From: Nostoc foliaceum FACHB-393
GTDB taxonomy: Bacteria; Cyanobacteriota; Cyanobacteriia; Cyanobacteriales; Nostocaceae
Reading direction: 5' to 3'
Assembly (NCBI RefSeq): GCF_014698505.1
Contig: NZ_JACJTD010000007.1
Location: forward strand, 1 to 64,000
DNA: 64,000 nt
The translations under genes were made by a program, and so were the position numbers. The number at the start of each line of letters is the position of its first letter. The first letter of the stretch is position 1. A model generated the notes under the pieces. The model did no database searches, was not told the origin of the DNA, and was given only the letters and a program-made list of their open reading frames with translations. Below, in pieces: positions 29,424 to 38,316 of the stretch.

Positions 29424-29470
29424 TTCGGCTGCTAGTTTTGTAGATAAGTAAGTAGATAAGTAATAAAATT

Positions 29471-29497
29471 CCCCTGCCGCAAGGTGGGGGATTTTTT
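29471..29497 (+). terminator. Terminator after psaB
   Basis: CCCCTGCC, a GCAA loop and GGTGGGG form a GC-rich hairpin followed by T6. It lies about 50 bases after the psaB stop. Confidence 0.8.
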
Positions 29498-29788
29498 CTG
29501 AAATCAATTTTGTAGCTGGATGAGGTTAGGGATATGACGGAACATTCGGAATATTGAATATTAGAGATTTCTTTTCATCCAGAGAGGTATGAGAAGGATC
29601 AAGAAAAGGATGCTTGGTTTAAATCAGGAATTTTCTGCGTTGAACGTTGAACACTACCCTGCAAAGAAATGCTACAACCAACCAAGGGCAGCATTAGAAG
29701 AATTTTTGAGCTTTCTGTCTAAACACAAAAGGTAGACTGCGATCGCCTAAAATAAACTTTAATTACAATTCACTATAGGAGTTATCAG
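29498..29788. other. Intergenic region before cyanase
   Basis: No supportable gene. It includes a HIP1-like GCGATCGC and the cynS ribosome binding site (AGGAG at 29777-29781). No NtcA site of full consensus was seen. Confidence 0.4.
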
Positions 29789-30229
29789 GTGTCTATTCCC
29801 GAAATTACTCAAAAGCTATTAGCCGCGAAACAAGAAAAAAAACTAAGTTTTGCCGATTTGGAAAAAGTTCTCGGACGTGATGAAGTATGGATTGCTACTT
29901 TATTCTACCGTCAAGCTAGTGCTTCCGAGGAAGAAGCTAAGTTACTAGTTGAAGCATTGGGGTTAGATGCTACTTATATTAAAGAGTTGACTGAATATCC
30001 TGTAAAAGGATTAGGCCCAGTTGTACCAACTGACCCATTGATTTATCGTTTCTACGAGATTATGCAAGTTTATGGTTTCCCCATTAAGGAAGTAATTCAA
30101 GAAAAGTTTGGTGACGGGATTATGAGTGCCATTGACTTTACCTTAGATATAGAAAAAGAAGAAGACCCCAAAGGCGATCGCGTTAAAATCATTATGTCTG
30201 GCAAATTTTTACCATACAAAAAGTGGTAG
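29789..30229 (+). CDS. cynS: Cyanate hydratase (cyanase)
   Basis: Converts cyanate and bicarbonate to ammonia and CO2. The 146-aa sequence has the N-terminal helical domain ([19 protein letters not shown]) and the C-terminal catalytic domain. The three catalytic residues are present at R87, E90 and S113, with the spacing of E. coli Arg96, Glu99 and Ser122. The GTG start has AGGAG upstream. No cyanate transporter genes (cynABD) are adjacent, which suggests use for internally produced cyanate or uptake encoded elsewhere. Confidence 0.97.
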   Translation: MSIPEITQKLLAAKQEKKLSFADLEKVLGRDEVWIATLFYRQASASEEEAKLLVEALGLDATYIKELTEYPVKGLGPVVPTDPLIYRFYEIMQVYGFPIKEVIQEKFGDGIMSAIDFTLDIEKEEDPKGDRVKIIMSGKFLPYKKW

Positions 30230-30416
30230 TGTTTGAGTCTGACTTATTTCAGGAGTATATTCTTATCCACATGGATTACAAAGTTAATATACTCCTCTGC
30301 GTTACTTTACGCTTTCCTCCGCATCCCTCTACGTTAAAAAATAACTTTTAAAATTAAATACTTGGACAATACCAAAACAAGTTATAAATATAAAAAACGA
30401 AATAATTTTATCACTC

Positions 30417-31322
30417 TTGCAAGAAAAACCAATAACACCACCAAAAGAAATAATTTTTAATCCCTATTATACTCAGCATAACGGAGCAGCATATTTAGGT
30501 GATAGCCTTAAACTTATTAAATTCATTGATGATAATAGCATTAATTTAATTATCACATCACCTCCATTTGCTCTGACACGAAAAAAAGAATACGGTAACG
30601 AAACTGCTGAAAAATATATTGAGTGGTTTCTACCTTTTGCCTATGAATTTAAAAGAGTACTGGCAGATAATGGCTCATTCGTACTAGATTTAGGTGGCGC
30701 TTACCTTCCTGGCAATCCCGTGCGGAGTATCTACCAATACGAACTTTTAGTTAGATTATGCAAAGAAGTAGGTTTCTTTCTTGCTCAAGAATTTTACCAC
30801 TATAATCCGGCTCGACTGCCAACCCCTGCTGAGTGGGTGACAATCAGGCGGATTCGTGTGAAAGACTCAGTAAATACAGTTTGGTGGTTGTCTAAAACAC
30901 CGAATCCTAAAGCAGATAATAGAAAAGTTTTAAAGCCCTATAGCCAAAGTATGAAGCAATTACTCAAAAATGGTTATAAGGCTAAAATACGTCCTAGCGG
31001 ACATGATATTTCTGATAAATTCCAAAAGGATAACCAGGGTGCAATTCCGCCAAATCTACTAGAAATTGCTAATACTGAATCGAACAGCGCTTATTTACGA
31101 CGCTGCAAAATAGCAGAAATGAGACCCCATCCAGCACGTTTTCCGCAAGGGTTCGCCGAGTTCTTCATCAAATTCTTAACTGATGAAGGTGATTTGGTAT
31201 TAGATCCATTTGCAGGTTCTAATACAACGGGTTTTGTTGCTGAGACTCTGCAACGCCAATGGATATCGTTTGAAATTAATGAGAATTATGTAATGGGAAG
31301 TCGTTATCGATTTAGCCAATAA
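30417..31322 (+). CDS. DNA (cytosine-N4) methyltransferase, beta class, solitary
   Basis: Adds a methyl group to DNA from S-adenosylmethionine. Motif IV, TSPPF (47-51), comes first and motif I, DPFAGSNTTG (from about 263), comes near the end, the beta-class order. The SPPF form points to N4-cytosine methylation. YLGDSLKLIKFIDDNSINLI precedes motif IV. The TTG start gives 301 aa. No restriction enzyme gene is adjacent, so it may be one of the solitary genome-wide methylases of Nostoc. The target sequence cannot be told; palindromes such as GGCC are possible. Confidence 0.88.
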   Translation: MQEKPITPPKEIIFNPYYTQHNGAAYLGDSLKLIKFIDDNSINLIITSPPFALTRKKEYGNETAEKYIEWFLPFAYEFKRVLADNGSFVLDLGGAYLPGNPVRSIYQYELLVRLCKEVGFFLAQEFYHYNPARLPTPAEWVTIRRIRVKDSVNTVWWLSKTPNPKADNRKVLKPYSQSMKQLLKNGYKAKIRPSGHDISDKFQKDNQGAIPPNLLEIANTESNSAYLRRCKIAEMRPHPARFPQGFAEFFIKFLTDEGDLVLDPFAGSNTTGFVAETLQRQWISFEINENYVMGSRYRFSQ

Positions 31323-31333
31323 CCAAATTATGT

Positions 31334-31393
31334 GAGGAGTTAGGAGTCAGGAGTTAAAATTTATAACTCATAACTAGTAACTCATAACTACTC
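31334..31393. repeat. Short heptamer-type repeats after the methyltransferase
   Basis: AGGAGTTAGGAGTCAGGAGTT is followed by TAACTCATAACTAGTAACTCATAACT. The GAGTT and AACTC units are complementary and may act as a transcription stop between convergent genes. Confidence 0.6.
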
Positions 31394-31395
31394 AA

Positions 31396-31608
31396 TTAAA
31401 TTTCTCCATTCACTTGCATTTGATGAACTTGATCTGCTAGCTCTTGACGACCTTGATCATCTAGTTTGTCAATAGCTAACATCCCCATGAGAATAACTTC
31501 TTTCAGGGTCAAACGTGTAGAATGTGCCTGTTTTTGCACAATCTCCTTAATAATGGGACTGACACCAATCGCTGTACTAGCTCTAGCCACGGAAGAAAAG
31601 GAAAACAT
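31396..31608 (-). CDS. Small hypothetical protein
   Basis: A 70-aa product not recognised. It contains RLTLKEVILMGMLAIDKLDDQ and QELADQVHQMQVNGEI, a soluble amphipathic-helix pattern that looks like real protein sequence. The ATG lies after TTAGGCTGAATCATTA without a clear ribosome binding site. It is convergent with the methyltransferase gene and precedes an XRE regulator on the same strand by 215 bases. Confidence 0.5.
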   Translation of the reverse strand: MFSFSSVARASTAIGVSPIIKEIVQKQAHSTRLTLKEVILMGMLAIDKLDDQGRQELADQVHQMQVNGEI

Positions 31609-31823
31609 TAATGATTCAGCCTAAATCTTAGCACTTTCAATGAGGTTATTCTATAGAGGTAAAACTTAATTTAAATGTGTTTCAACTCATACTTCAATGA
31701 GTAAACATACATTTTAAATTACGTGTAGTGAGTTATGAAATTATCGGTATGGCAAACCTAATGCTTGCTCTTTGAGGACACACCGTCGTATGATATCAAT
31801 ATTCTAAACAGTTAAACTTTTGC

Positions 31824-32036
31824 CTATTCCTCTATAATTTCCACTAAATCTTCAATCCTCACATCAAAAGTGCGAGCTAATTTGTGGATAGCAGTAAAGT
31901 CAACTGTCGTCATACCAGGACGACGCGCATAACTTCTAACTGTGCTATAAATTACCCCAGAACGGTCAGAGACTTCTTTTAGTGTCCATCCTTTCTCTTC
32001 TGCTAGTTCTCGAATTTTTAATCTGACTAATCCCAT
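31824..32036 (-). CDS. XRE-family helix-turn-helix regulator
   Basis: A small DNA-binding protein (70 aa from the chosen ATG). The Cro/CI-type HTH spans MGLVRLKIRELAEEKGWTL and VSDRSGVIYSTVRSY, and ends KLARTFDVRIEDLVEIIEE. An upstream ATG at 32060 would add eight residues (MQMHHLSN). Such single-domain regulators often control a neighbouring gene or a toxin; no toxin gene is adjacent. Confidence 0.82.
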   Translation of the reverse strand: MGLVRLKIRELAEEKGWTLKEVSDRSGVIYSTVRSYARRPGMTTVDFTAIHKLARTFDVRIEDLVEIIEE

Positions 32037-32574
32037 ATTTGATAAATGATGCATTTGCATCGCTCAATTTCATATGAGAAATTAAAAAGCGTAGACGTAT
32101 TCGCGCAGCGTTTCGTAGAGAAACGGCATGTCGTCAGACATCGCTTCTCTGTCTAGTAAACTTTCATGCGATCGCTACACTTTTACTGAGATATGGAAAC
32201 CTGAAAACAAATGCTTATTCACCATACTAGCAACATTAAAAGCAAAAACCTCTGTCCTGAGATACTCAAAAATCACCCATTAATCGCTGAGTTTGCAAAC
32301 ACTTATAATATTTGTGACAACTGAGTTATAGAAACTGGTCAGCTGATGAAAAAAGTGCTTTCAGTAGAAGTATTCTCACAAATAAGATTTGTATACTACC
32401 GGGAAAACCGTAATTTAAAGAGATCGTGAATTGTCAAATATAATCTCGTAAACACGCTTTACAGAACTACACAGTTTAAATAAGAATAATAACTTAACCG
32501 AAGTAAAATTTTCCTGAATACAGGCAACTAATGCTGTCATAGGGAAAAGCAGTGAGTAGAGGAGAGACAAAGCG
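32037..32574. other. Intergenic region before the SGNH hydrolase gene
   Basis: About 0.5 kb without an ORF. At about 32087-32155 it has a diverged member of the dispersed repeat family, including the small hairpin TTTCGTAGAGAAA. GAGGAGAG at about 32558 is the ribosome binding site of the next gene. Confidence 0.45.
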
Positions 32575-33630
32575 ATGAAGGACCCTTATCTGTTGGCAGC
32601 AGGCTTGTTAACAGGATTGGCAATACCAGCATCGGCTCTCCCACATCTGTCTATTGTCCTGCCAGAAAATTCTAGATTCCTGTGGGATTTAAAACAGGGT
32701 TCGCAGGCAATAGTTAGTACAAAAATTATCAATAGCGTTGATCTCTCCTTACCGGAACTCAGCGGTCAAGTGTTGCAACCCCTAAAAAGTTTGCAGCCAA
32801 CAGTAGGTGAGAAAAACGTCCCTAGCGTACCAGAATTCAGCAGTCAGGGATTACCAGCCCCAACAGAGTCATCACTCAACGCCAGTGCCCAAGCAGCTGG
32901 TGTCTCACTAACATCTGGCAATCAACTTTACTACCAAAGATTAGCGGCTCTGAAAACAGGTCAGATTTATACACGCGTAGATAGTGATAATTTGCAATCA
33001 TTGTGGGAGTCGATCAAGAAACGTCAACTAACTTATGATGACTGGAAAAGTTTATTAGCTTTAGAAGCTAGAGCGATCGCTCAAGGTCAAGGTGCAAATC
33101 ATCTGAGTATCTTAGTTGGTGATTCTTTGAGCATGTGGTTTCCTAGTGAAAAACTTCCTGCTGGAAAATTATGGCTCAATCAAGGCATATCTGGAGATAC
33201 TTCCAGTGGCGTTTTAAAAAGATTGGGGGCATTTTCGACAACGCGGCCGAATGTGATTTACGTTATGGCTGGGATTAACGACTTACGAAAAGGCACTAGT
33301 GATGACACAATTGTGCGTAATTATCGCCGGATTGTCCGTCGTTTACGGCAGACTCACCCAAAAGCTCAAATCATTGTCCAATCAATTTTGCCTACTCGCC
33401 TAGCAAAGCTTTCCAATAGCCGCATTCGTCACATCAACACACAACTAACCCAGATTGCCAAACAAGAAGGAGCTAATTATCTAAATATTTATAGCTGGTT
33501 TACGGATATGGAAGGTAATTTGCGTCCTGAGTTAACCACAGATGGGTTGCACCTGTCTCAAGAAGGTTATGATGTGTGGCGCTCGGCACTACAGCAGATA
33601 GAGTACAAGCTGACTCAGCGTGAAAATTGA
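32575..33630 (+). CDS. Secreted SGNH/GDSL-type hydrolase
   Basis: Lipase/esterase-like SGNH fold. A signal peptide (residues 1-21, ending ASALP) is followed by a low-complexity linker to about 115. The hydrolase domain contains VGDSLSMW (catalytic Ser184), the GISGDTSSG glycine block, GINDLRKG (Asn block) and DGLHLSQEGY with the Asp/His pair. It is probably periplasmic or exported. The substrate is unknown; polysaccharide deacetylation is one option. Confidence 0.9.
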   Translation: MKDPYLLAAGLLTGLAIPASALPHLSIVLPENSRFLWDLKQGSQAIVSTKIINSVDLSLPELSGQVLQPLKSLQPTVGEKNVPSVPEFSSQGLPAPTESSLNASAQAAGVSLTSGNQLYYQRLAALKTGQIYTRVDSDNLQSLWESIKKRQLTYDDWKSLLALEARAIAQGQGANHLSILVGDSLSMWFPSEKLPAGKLWLNQGISGDTSSGVLKRLGAFSTTRPNVIYVMAGINDLRKGTSDDTIVRNYRRIVRRLRQTHPKAQIIVQSILPTRLAKLSNSRIRHINTQLTQIAKQEGANYLNIYSWFTDMEGNLRPELTTDGLHLSQEGYDVWRSALQQIEYKLTQREN

Positions 33631-33676
33631 GCGATCGCTTCTCCAGAAAACGCTACACCAATGCCGACGCTTGAAG

Positions 33677-33704
33677 CAATGTCTACGACGGGCTGCGCCT
33701 ACAC
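33677..33704. repeat. Dispersed repeat copy
   Basis: CAATGTCTACGACGGGCTGC and the following CGCCTACAC belong to the same family as the copy at 7577. It sits between two plus-strand genes. Confidence 0.6.
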
Positions 33705-33719
33705 AATTTTAAATTTTTT

Positions 33720-34082
33720 ATGGAAGTTACTGACAACGATGCCATCACTATACGTTCTCTAATTGAACGCCAATTGGCAGCCTTTAACAAGGATGATGCC
33801 CAAGGCGCTTTTGCCTTCGCCAGTCCGGCAATTCAGGCACAATTTGGAACCCCAGAAAATTTTATACAGATGGTCAAAATAAGCTACCCAGCAGTATACC
33901 GTCCTCGTTCTGTCTTTTTTGAGAAGATAACAACCATCCAGGGAAACATAACTCAGCCAGTGCTACTACTAGCTCCTGATGGAGTTCCCTTTAGAGCTTT
34001 ATATTTTATGGAAAAACAGCCAGAGAATACCTGGAGGATTAACGGTTGCTTTCTAGTTTCCGTAGAAAGTAAAGAAGTATAA
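33720..34082 (+). CDS. DUF4864 family protein
   Basis: A 120-aa protein matching the DUF4864 pattern: I-x-x-Q-x-x-A-F-x-x-D-D (SLIERQLAAFNKDDAQGAFAF), QFGTPENFIQMVK, and a C-terminal WRINGCFLV. The function is unknown. It has no signal peptide. It follows the hydrolase gene by 89 bases across a dispersed repeat, and converges on larE. Confidence 0.85.
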   Translation: MEVTDNDAITIRSLIERQLAAFNKDDAQGAFAFASPAIQAQFGTPENFIQMVKISYPAVYRPRSVFFEKITTIQGNITQPVLLLAPDGVPFRALYFMEKQPENTWRINGCFLVSVESKEV

Positions 34083-34107
34083 ATTATATCTTCATACAAC
34101 CAAAATT

Positions 34108-34938
34108 TTATAATTTAACGCTCAAGGCTTCCCGATTCAAAACCTGATTTAACTTGCCGCTGCGATAACCTTCTAAATCCAGGGTTACGTAAAGAAATCC
34201 GAAATCCTGAAATGCAGAAACTACTTTCTGTAAATCCGTAGTTAACACAAACTCTTTAATTTGTTCTGATGCCAATTCAATGCGTGCTGTATCTCCTTCT
34301 GATCGCACGCGTAAATTCTGCCAACCTAGCTTTCGCAGGAAAATTTCTGCTCTACCAACTCGTTGTAACTTAGCTACAGTAATCTCTTCCCCATAAGGAA
34401 ACCGCGAACTCAGACAAGGTTGAGCAGGTTTGTCCCACCAAGGTAAACCGAGTTGTTGCGAAAGTTGGCGAACTTCAACTTTGGTGACAGCCACTTCTGC
34501 TAAAGGCGATCGCGCACCTCTTTCTTTCGCCGCCTGAATTCCTGGGCGATAATCGTGCAAATCATCGGCATTTACCCCATCCACTACATAGGGATAACCC
34601 AACTCTAAAGCTAAAGGTTTGAGAGTGTCGTGCAACTCACTTTTACAAAAATAACAGCGGTTAACAGGGTTAGAAGTGTAATTGGGATTTTCCATCTCGT
34701 GAGTCTGGACGATTTTATGGGGAATCCCAATCGTTGCGGCTTGAATTTTGGCATCTTCCAACTCTTCTGGCAATAGCGAAGGAGAAACAGCCGTGACAGC
34801 CAAAGCGCGATCGCCCAATGCATCATAAGCAATTTTGGCAACCAAAGTGCTATCAACGCCCCCAGAGTAGGCAATCAACGCCTGCTCCATTTCTTGAAAT
34901 AAAGCTCTTAATTGCTCAAATTTTTCTGTCAGCATCAT
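34108..34938 (-). CDS. larE: LarE-type sulfur transferase
   Basis: ATP pyrophosphatase-fold enzyme that in lactobacilli donates sulfur to build the nickel pincer cofactor of lactate racemase. ALIAYSGGVDSTLVAK is the PP-loop; NRCYFCKSEL and the later PCLSSRFPYGEE supply the cysteines, the latter being the sacrificial-Cys position. The ATG at 34938 (276 aa) suits the family start; a TTG at 34974 would extend it by 12 residues. No larB, larC or larA is visible, so the cofactor assignment is uncertain. Confidence 0.85.
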   Translation of the reverse strand: MMLTEKFEQLRALFQEMEQALIAYSGGVDSTLVAKIAYDALGDRALAVTAVSPSLLPEELEDAKIQAATIGIPHKIVQTHEMENPNYTSNPVNRCYFCKSELHDTLKPLALELGYPYVVDGVNADDLHDYRPGIQAAKERGARSPLAEVAVTKVEVRQLSQQLGLPWWDKPAQPCLSSRFPYGEEITVAKLQRVGRAEIFLRKLGWQNLRVRSEGDTARIELASEQIKEFVLTTDLQKVVSAFQDFGFLYVTLDLEGYRSGKLNQVLNREALSVKL

Positions 34939-35079
34939 TTCCCAATCCTGCCCAAACCCAATAGCACCCAACAAATTCTATTGTAGTCATTTGTTATAGG
35001 GCATTGGGCATTGGGAAAGAGGCACAAGAGTTCAGAGGAGAGGGATTTTCCTTGTGTTCTTTGCTCCCCCTCATCTCGC

Positions 35080-36924
35080 TCATCTTCCTGCTTCCCCTAC
35101 TATTGGTAGTTTGCTGTATTTAGCTATCAGACTGGCTAAAAGTGGCAAATCAATCGGTTTAGAAATATAGTCATCTACTCCAGCTGCTAGACAAGTTTCG
35201 CGATCGCCTTTCATTGCCATTGCTGTTTGGGCAATTACCGGAATCGTCCGATATTGCTGATTTTCTCGCAGTTGTTGCACCAAATTAAGACCATTTCCAT
35301 CTGCTAGATAAACATCCATTAAAATCACCACTGGGTCTAACTGTGTTAGAGCTTCCCACATCTCGCTAGCATTCTTAACCCAAGTGACCTGATATCCCAA
35401 TTTCTGTAGATAAATTTGCATCAAATTAGCGTTGGGTAAGTCATTTTCTACCAGCAAAATGTCTACAGAAGAACTAGGGGTGAAAGGCAAAGGAAATGAA
35501 GAGTATTTTGGTTCCTCATCTCCCTTATCTTCCCTCACTGCCACCTCTTGCTTAAGGGGAAGTACGAGGGTAAAACGGGAGCCACGATCTACTTCAGATT
35601 CCACTTTCACAGAACCACCGTGAATTTGGGCGAGTTTCCGAGTCACGGCTAAACCCAAACCAGTGCCTTCAGCACCAGCAGCGACAGCCTTGGCAATTTG
35701 GAAATAGGGTTCAAACAGTTGAGCCTGGTCTTCTTGGGAAATGCCAGAGCCAGTATCCCAAACTGTAAAATGCACAAATACACCTTTAGGAGCAACTTTT
35801 AAGCCAACACTTCCTTTGCTGGTGAACTTTAAGGCATTGAAGAGTAAATTCAACAGCATTTGCTTGAGTCGTAAGGGATCGGCTACTAGGGTTGTAATAT
35901 CAGGTTCAAGTTCTAGGCACAGTTTCAAACCTTTATTAGCGGCTTTCTCTTTCACCAGTGCGAAAACATTGCTACACAGCAGTGGCACATCAATTGTTTC
36001 CCACTGCACTTCCAGCTGGTTTGCTTCAATTTTGGAGAGATCCAAAATATCGTTAATCAGAGCTAGCAAGTGCTTACCGCTAGATTGAATGATATTTAAA
36101 TACTCTTGCTGGCGTTCTTTACTTGGTTCGTACCCTTGGGCTAAAAGCAGGTGGGTAAACCCAATAATAGAACTAAGAGGTGTACGAATTTCGTGGCTGG
36201 TGTTTGCCAGAAACTGATTTTTGAGTTGATTAGTGCGCTCCAATTCTTGATTAGAGTTACTTAACTGTTGATACCGTTGCTGCCAAGACAGGATCTGTCT
36301 AAGTTGTACCAAAGCTGTAGTACAGTGTTTAGCAGACCTTGCCATCAATTGTGATCTGAGTTGAGCCTGTGATTTTATGAGCGACTCACGATCTGAGTTT
36401 AGGGGTGCTGCGGCGATAATTAGCCAGCCCATGACGTTGCCAGAATCATCAGCTAACCGCCAAGCACTTGGTATTTGTTGATTCTCAAGCTGCTGTAAAT
36501 CTTCGAGTTCTATAACCTCTTGCAGTCTCAACAGCAGCTTTTTTTCTGCTGTCAGCAATTCTAGAAATAAAGGTTGTGATTTTGGGGATAGAGAACAAGA
36601 AACATAGCAAACTGTGGCAACAGTTTCTTGTGGTTGAAACAGAGCGATGCCTACGGCACAATCTGTAAACGCCAAATTACTGCTGTGCACAGCACTGTTA
36701 ATCTCATTGACCACGGTTTGGAGAATTTCTGCTTCTGCGGCTCCTGCCTGTGGGACAGTGTTACAAGCAGAAAGCAGGCAATCATTAAGGTGACTTTGCA
36801 ACTGGTTCAAGCTGCTCTCCAGCCACAACTTGGCGCGAAGTTGCTGAATTGTTGTCAAAAGTTTTGGCGTTGCATCTATCTGTGAGTTCTGGTCTGGTAA
36901 GCTTGAGTACTGCTGCATGGTCAA
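35080..36924 (-). CDS. Hybrid histidine kinase, GAF-like sensor plus receiver
   Basis: A 614-aa soluble hybrid kinase. The first 240 residues form a sensor-like region without membrane helices. The HisKA has FLANTSHEIRTPLSSIIGF, the HATPase has LLFNALKFTSKG, WDTGSGIS and GTGLGLAVTRKL, and a C-terminal receiver (about 495-605) has VILMDVYLADGNGL with the phosphoacceptor Asp. The classical HisKA core differs from that of the 45-56 kb kinases. No partner is adjacent. Confidence 0.93.
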   Translation of the reverse strand: MTMQQYSSLPDQNSQIDATPKLLTTIQQLRAKLWLESSLNQLQSHLNDCLLSACNTVPQAGAAEAEILQTVVNEINSAVHSSNLAFTDCAVGIALFQPQETVATVCYVSCSLSPKSQPLFLELLTAEKKLLLRLQEVIELEDLQQLENQQIPSAWRLADDSGNVMGWLIIAAAPLNSDRESLIKSQAQLRSQLMARSAKHCTTALVQLRQILSWQQRYQQLSNSNQELERTNQLKNQFLANTSHEIRTPLSSIIGFTHLLLAQGYEPSKERQQEYLNIIQSSGKHLLALINDILDLSKIEANQLEVQWETIDVPLLCSNVFALVKEKAANKGLKLCLELEPDITTLVADPLRLKQMLLNLLFNALKFTSKGSVGLKVAPKGVFVHFTVWDTGSGISQEDQAQLFEPYFQIAKAVAAGAEGTGLGLAVTRKLAQIHGGSVKVESEVDRGSRFTLVLPLKQEVAVREDKGDEEPKYSSFPLPFTPSSSVDILLVENDLPNANLMQIYLQKLGYQVTWVKNASEMWEALTQLDPVVILMDVYLADGNGLNLVQQLRENQQYRTIPVIAQTAMAMKGDRETCLAAGVDDYISKPIDLPLLASLIAKYSKLPIVGEAGR

Positions 36925-37003
36925 CTAGACCGCTGAACAAGTTTAGCTTCGCATAAAAATCCGAAAAGGATTCTATGTATATTAGCGGACAATTCTTTTT
37001 TAT

Positions 37004-37047
37004 TTATAAACCATAACTTATGTTGTTATAAACCATAACTTATGATG
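37004..37047. repeat. Two 19-bp direct repeats with 22-bp period
   Basis: TTATAAACCATAACTTATG occurs at 37004-37022 and 37026-37044, exactly repeated. This is a possible double regulator site in the shared region between the hybrid kinase and permease genes. Confidence 0.75.
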
Positions 37048-37123
37048 TTGAATTTAGCAGCAATTCCAAAAAAATTATTATATGAACCACTGACCTAAAA
37101 TTTGTTAAAGCAACTTAAGGCTT

Positions 37124-37990
37124 ATGGATACACAATTCGCCCAACTAATCGTTAATGGGATTGCGGTGGGGAGCATTATTGCTCTAGCGGCAGTCGGACT
37201 CACTCTTACCTACGGGATTCTACGGTTATCTAACTTTGCTCATGGTGACTTTCTAACTTTAGGAGCCTATCTGACTTGGCTGATAAACACTATTGGAGTC
37301 AATATTTGGCTGTCAATGATCCTGGCGGCGGCGGGAACAGTAGCAGCAATGCTGTTATCGGAAAAGTTACTGTGGTCAAAGATGCGCTCTATCCGTGCTA
37401 CTTCCACTACGCTGATTATTATTTCTATCGGACTTGCCTTATTTCTTCGTAACGGCATTATTTTTATCTGGGGTGGCAAGAACCAAAATTATAATCTACC
37501 TGTTACGCCAGCTTTAGACATCTTTGGCTTAAAGGTGCCGCAAAATCAATTATTAGTATTGGGTTTGGCGGTGCTAGCAATTTTGGCGCTCCATTACCTG
37601 CTGCAAAATACCAAAATTGGTAAGGCGATGCGAGCAGTTGCTGACGATCTGGACTTAGCCAGAGTCTCAGGTATCAATGTTGACCGAGTAATTTTCTGGA
37701 CTTGGCTAATTGCCGGCACTCTTACCTCATTGGGCGGAAGTATGTATGGATTGATTACAGCCGTGCGTCCAAACATGGGATGGTTCTTAATTTTACCATT
37801 ATTTGCCTCAGTAATTCTTGGTGGGATTGGCAACCCTTACGGTGCGATCGCAGCAGCTTTTATTATTGGCATCGTCCAGGAAGTCAGCACCCCTTGGCTG
37901 GGTTCACAGTATAAACAGGGTGTAGCACTATTAATCATGATTTTGGTGCTGCTCATTCGTCCCAAAGGTTTATTCAAAGGAACGATTTGA
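37124..37990 (+). CDS. natD: Branched-chain/neutral amino-acid ABC transporter permease
   Basis: A LivH-type inner membrane permease. The 288-aa protein has about eight hydrophobic helices, starts with INGIAVGSIIALAAVGLTLTYGIL-like residues (here VNGIAVGSIIALAAVGLTLT) and has the family segment LRLSNFAHGDFLTLGAY. The EAA-like loop reads AVADDLDLARVSGINVDRV. In Anabaena the equivalent N-I system subunit is NatD. No ATPase or binding-protein gene is next to it, so the partners must lie elsewhere. The symbol is an inference from homology of type. Confidence 0.88.
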   Translation: MDTQFAQLIVNGIAVGSIIALAAVGLTLTYGILRLSNFAHGDFLTLGAYLTWLINTIGVNIWLSMILAAAGTVAAMLLSEKLLWSKMRSIRATSTTLIIISIGLALFLRNGIIFIWGGKNQNYNLPVTPALDIFGLKVPQNQLLVLGLAVLAILALHYLLQNTKIGKAMRAVADDLDLARVSGINVDRVIFWTWLIAGTLTSLGGSMYGLITAVRPNMGWFLILPLFASVILGGIGNPYGAIAAAFIIGIVQEVSTPWLGSQYKQGVALLIMILVLLIRPKGLFKGTI

Positions 37991-38011
37991 GCAGCACCAT
38001 TCCACTTCTAA

Positions 38012-38149
38012 CTATTCAATAATGTGGAAATAGTAGGCTGCCACCAAAAAATTGATAGCTAACAATAACACTGCCCAAGCTGTGCGATAGGCGTAGGGAG
38101 GTTTAGCTCCACTGTCGGCAACTGGGGAATTCTTCGTTTTAGCAGTCAT
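38012..38149 (-). CDS. 45-aa single-helix membrane protein
   Basis: A small protein with an N-terminal soluble tail, then PPYAYRTAWAVLLLAINFLV as the start of a membrane helix, ending YYFHIIE. AGGAG lies about 10 bases before the ATG on the minus strand, supporting translation. The pattern resembles small single-helix photosynthesis-related proteins, but I cannot name the family. It lies between natD and lipA, on the minus strand like lipA. Confidence 0.75.
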   Translation of the reverse strand: MTAKTKNSPVADSGAKPPYAYRTAWAVLLLAINFLVAAYYFHIIE

Positions 38150-38316
38150 AATGCGATTCTCCTAATGTCAGGACTTTTTAAGAAATACCAAACTGGTGTA
38201 CCAAATACCCAAATTCTTTAAGAATATTTGTGTGAAGTTGGGAATTGGGCATGGGACATTGGGCATTGGGAAGATATTCTCCCTTGTCTCCCTTGTCTCC
38301 CTCATTCTCCCACTCT

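Noticed and set aside
31331..31345. Minus-strand ACTCCTCACAT, similar to the Yfr1 RNA core
   Set aside because: The core is not exact and lies inside heptamer repeats without the expected terminator hairpin.
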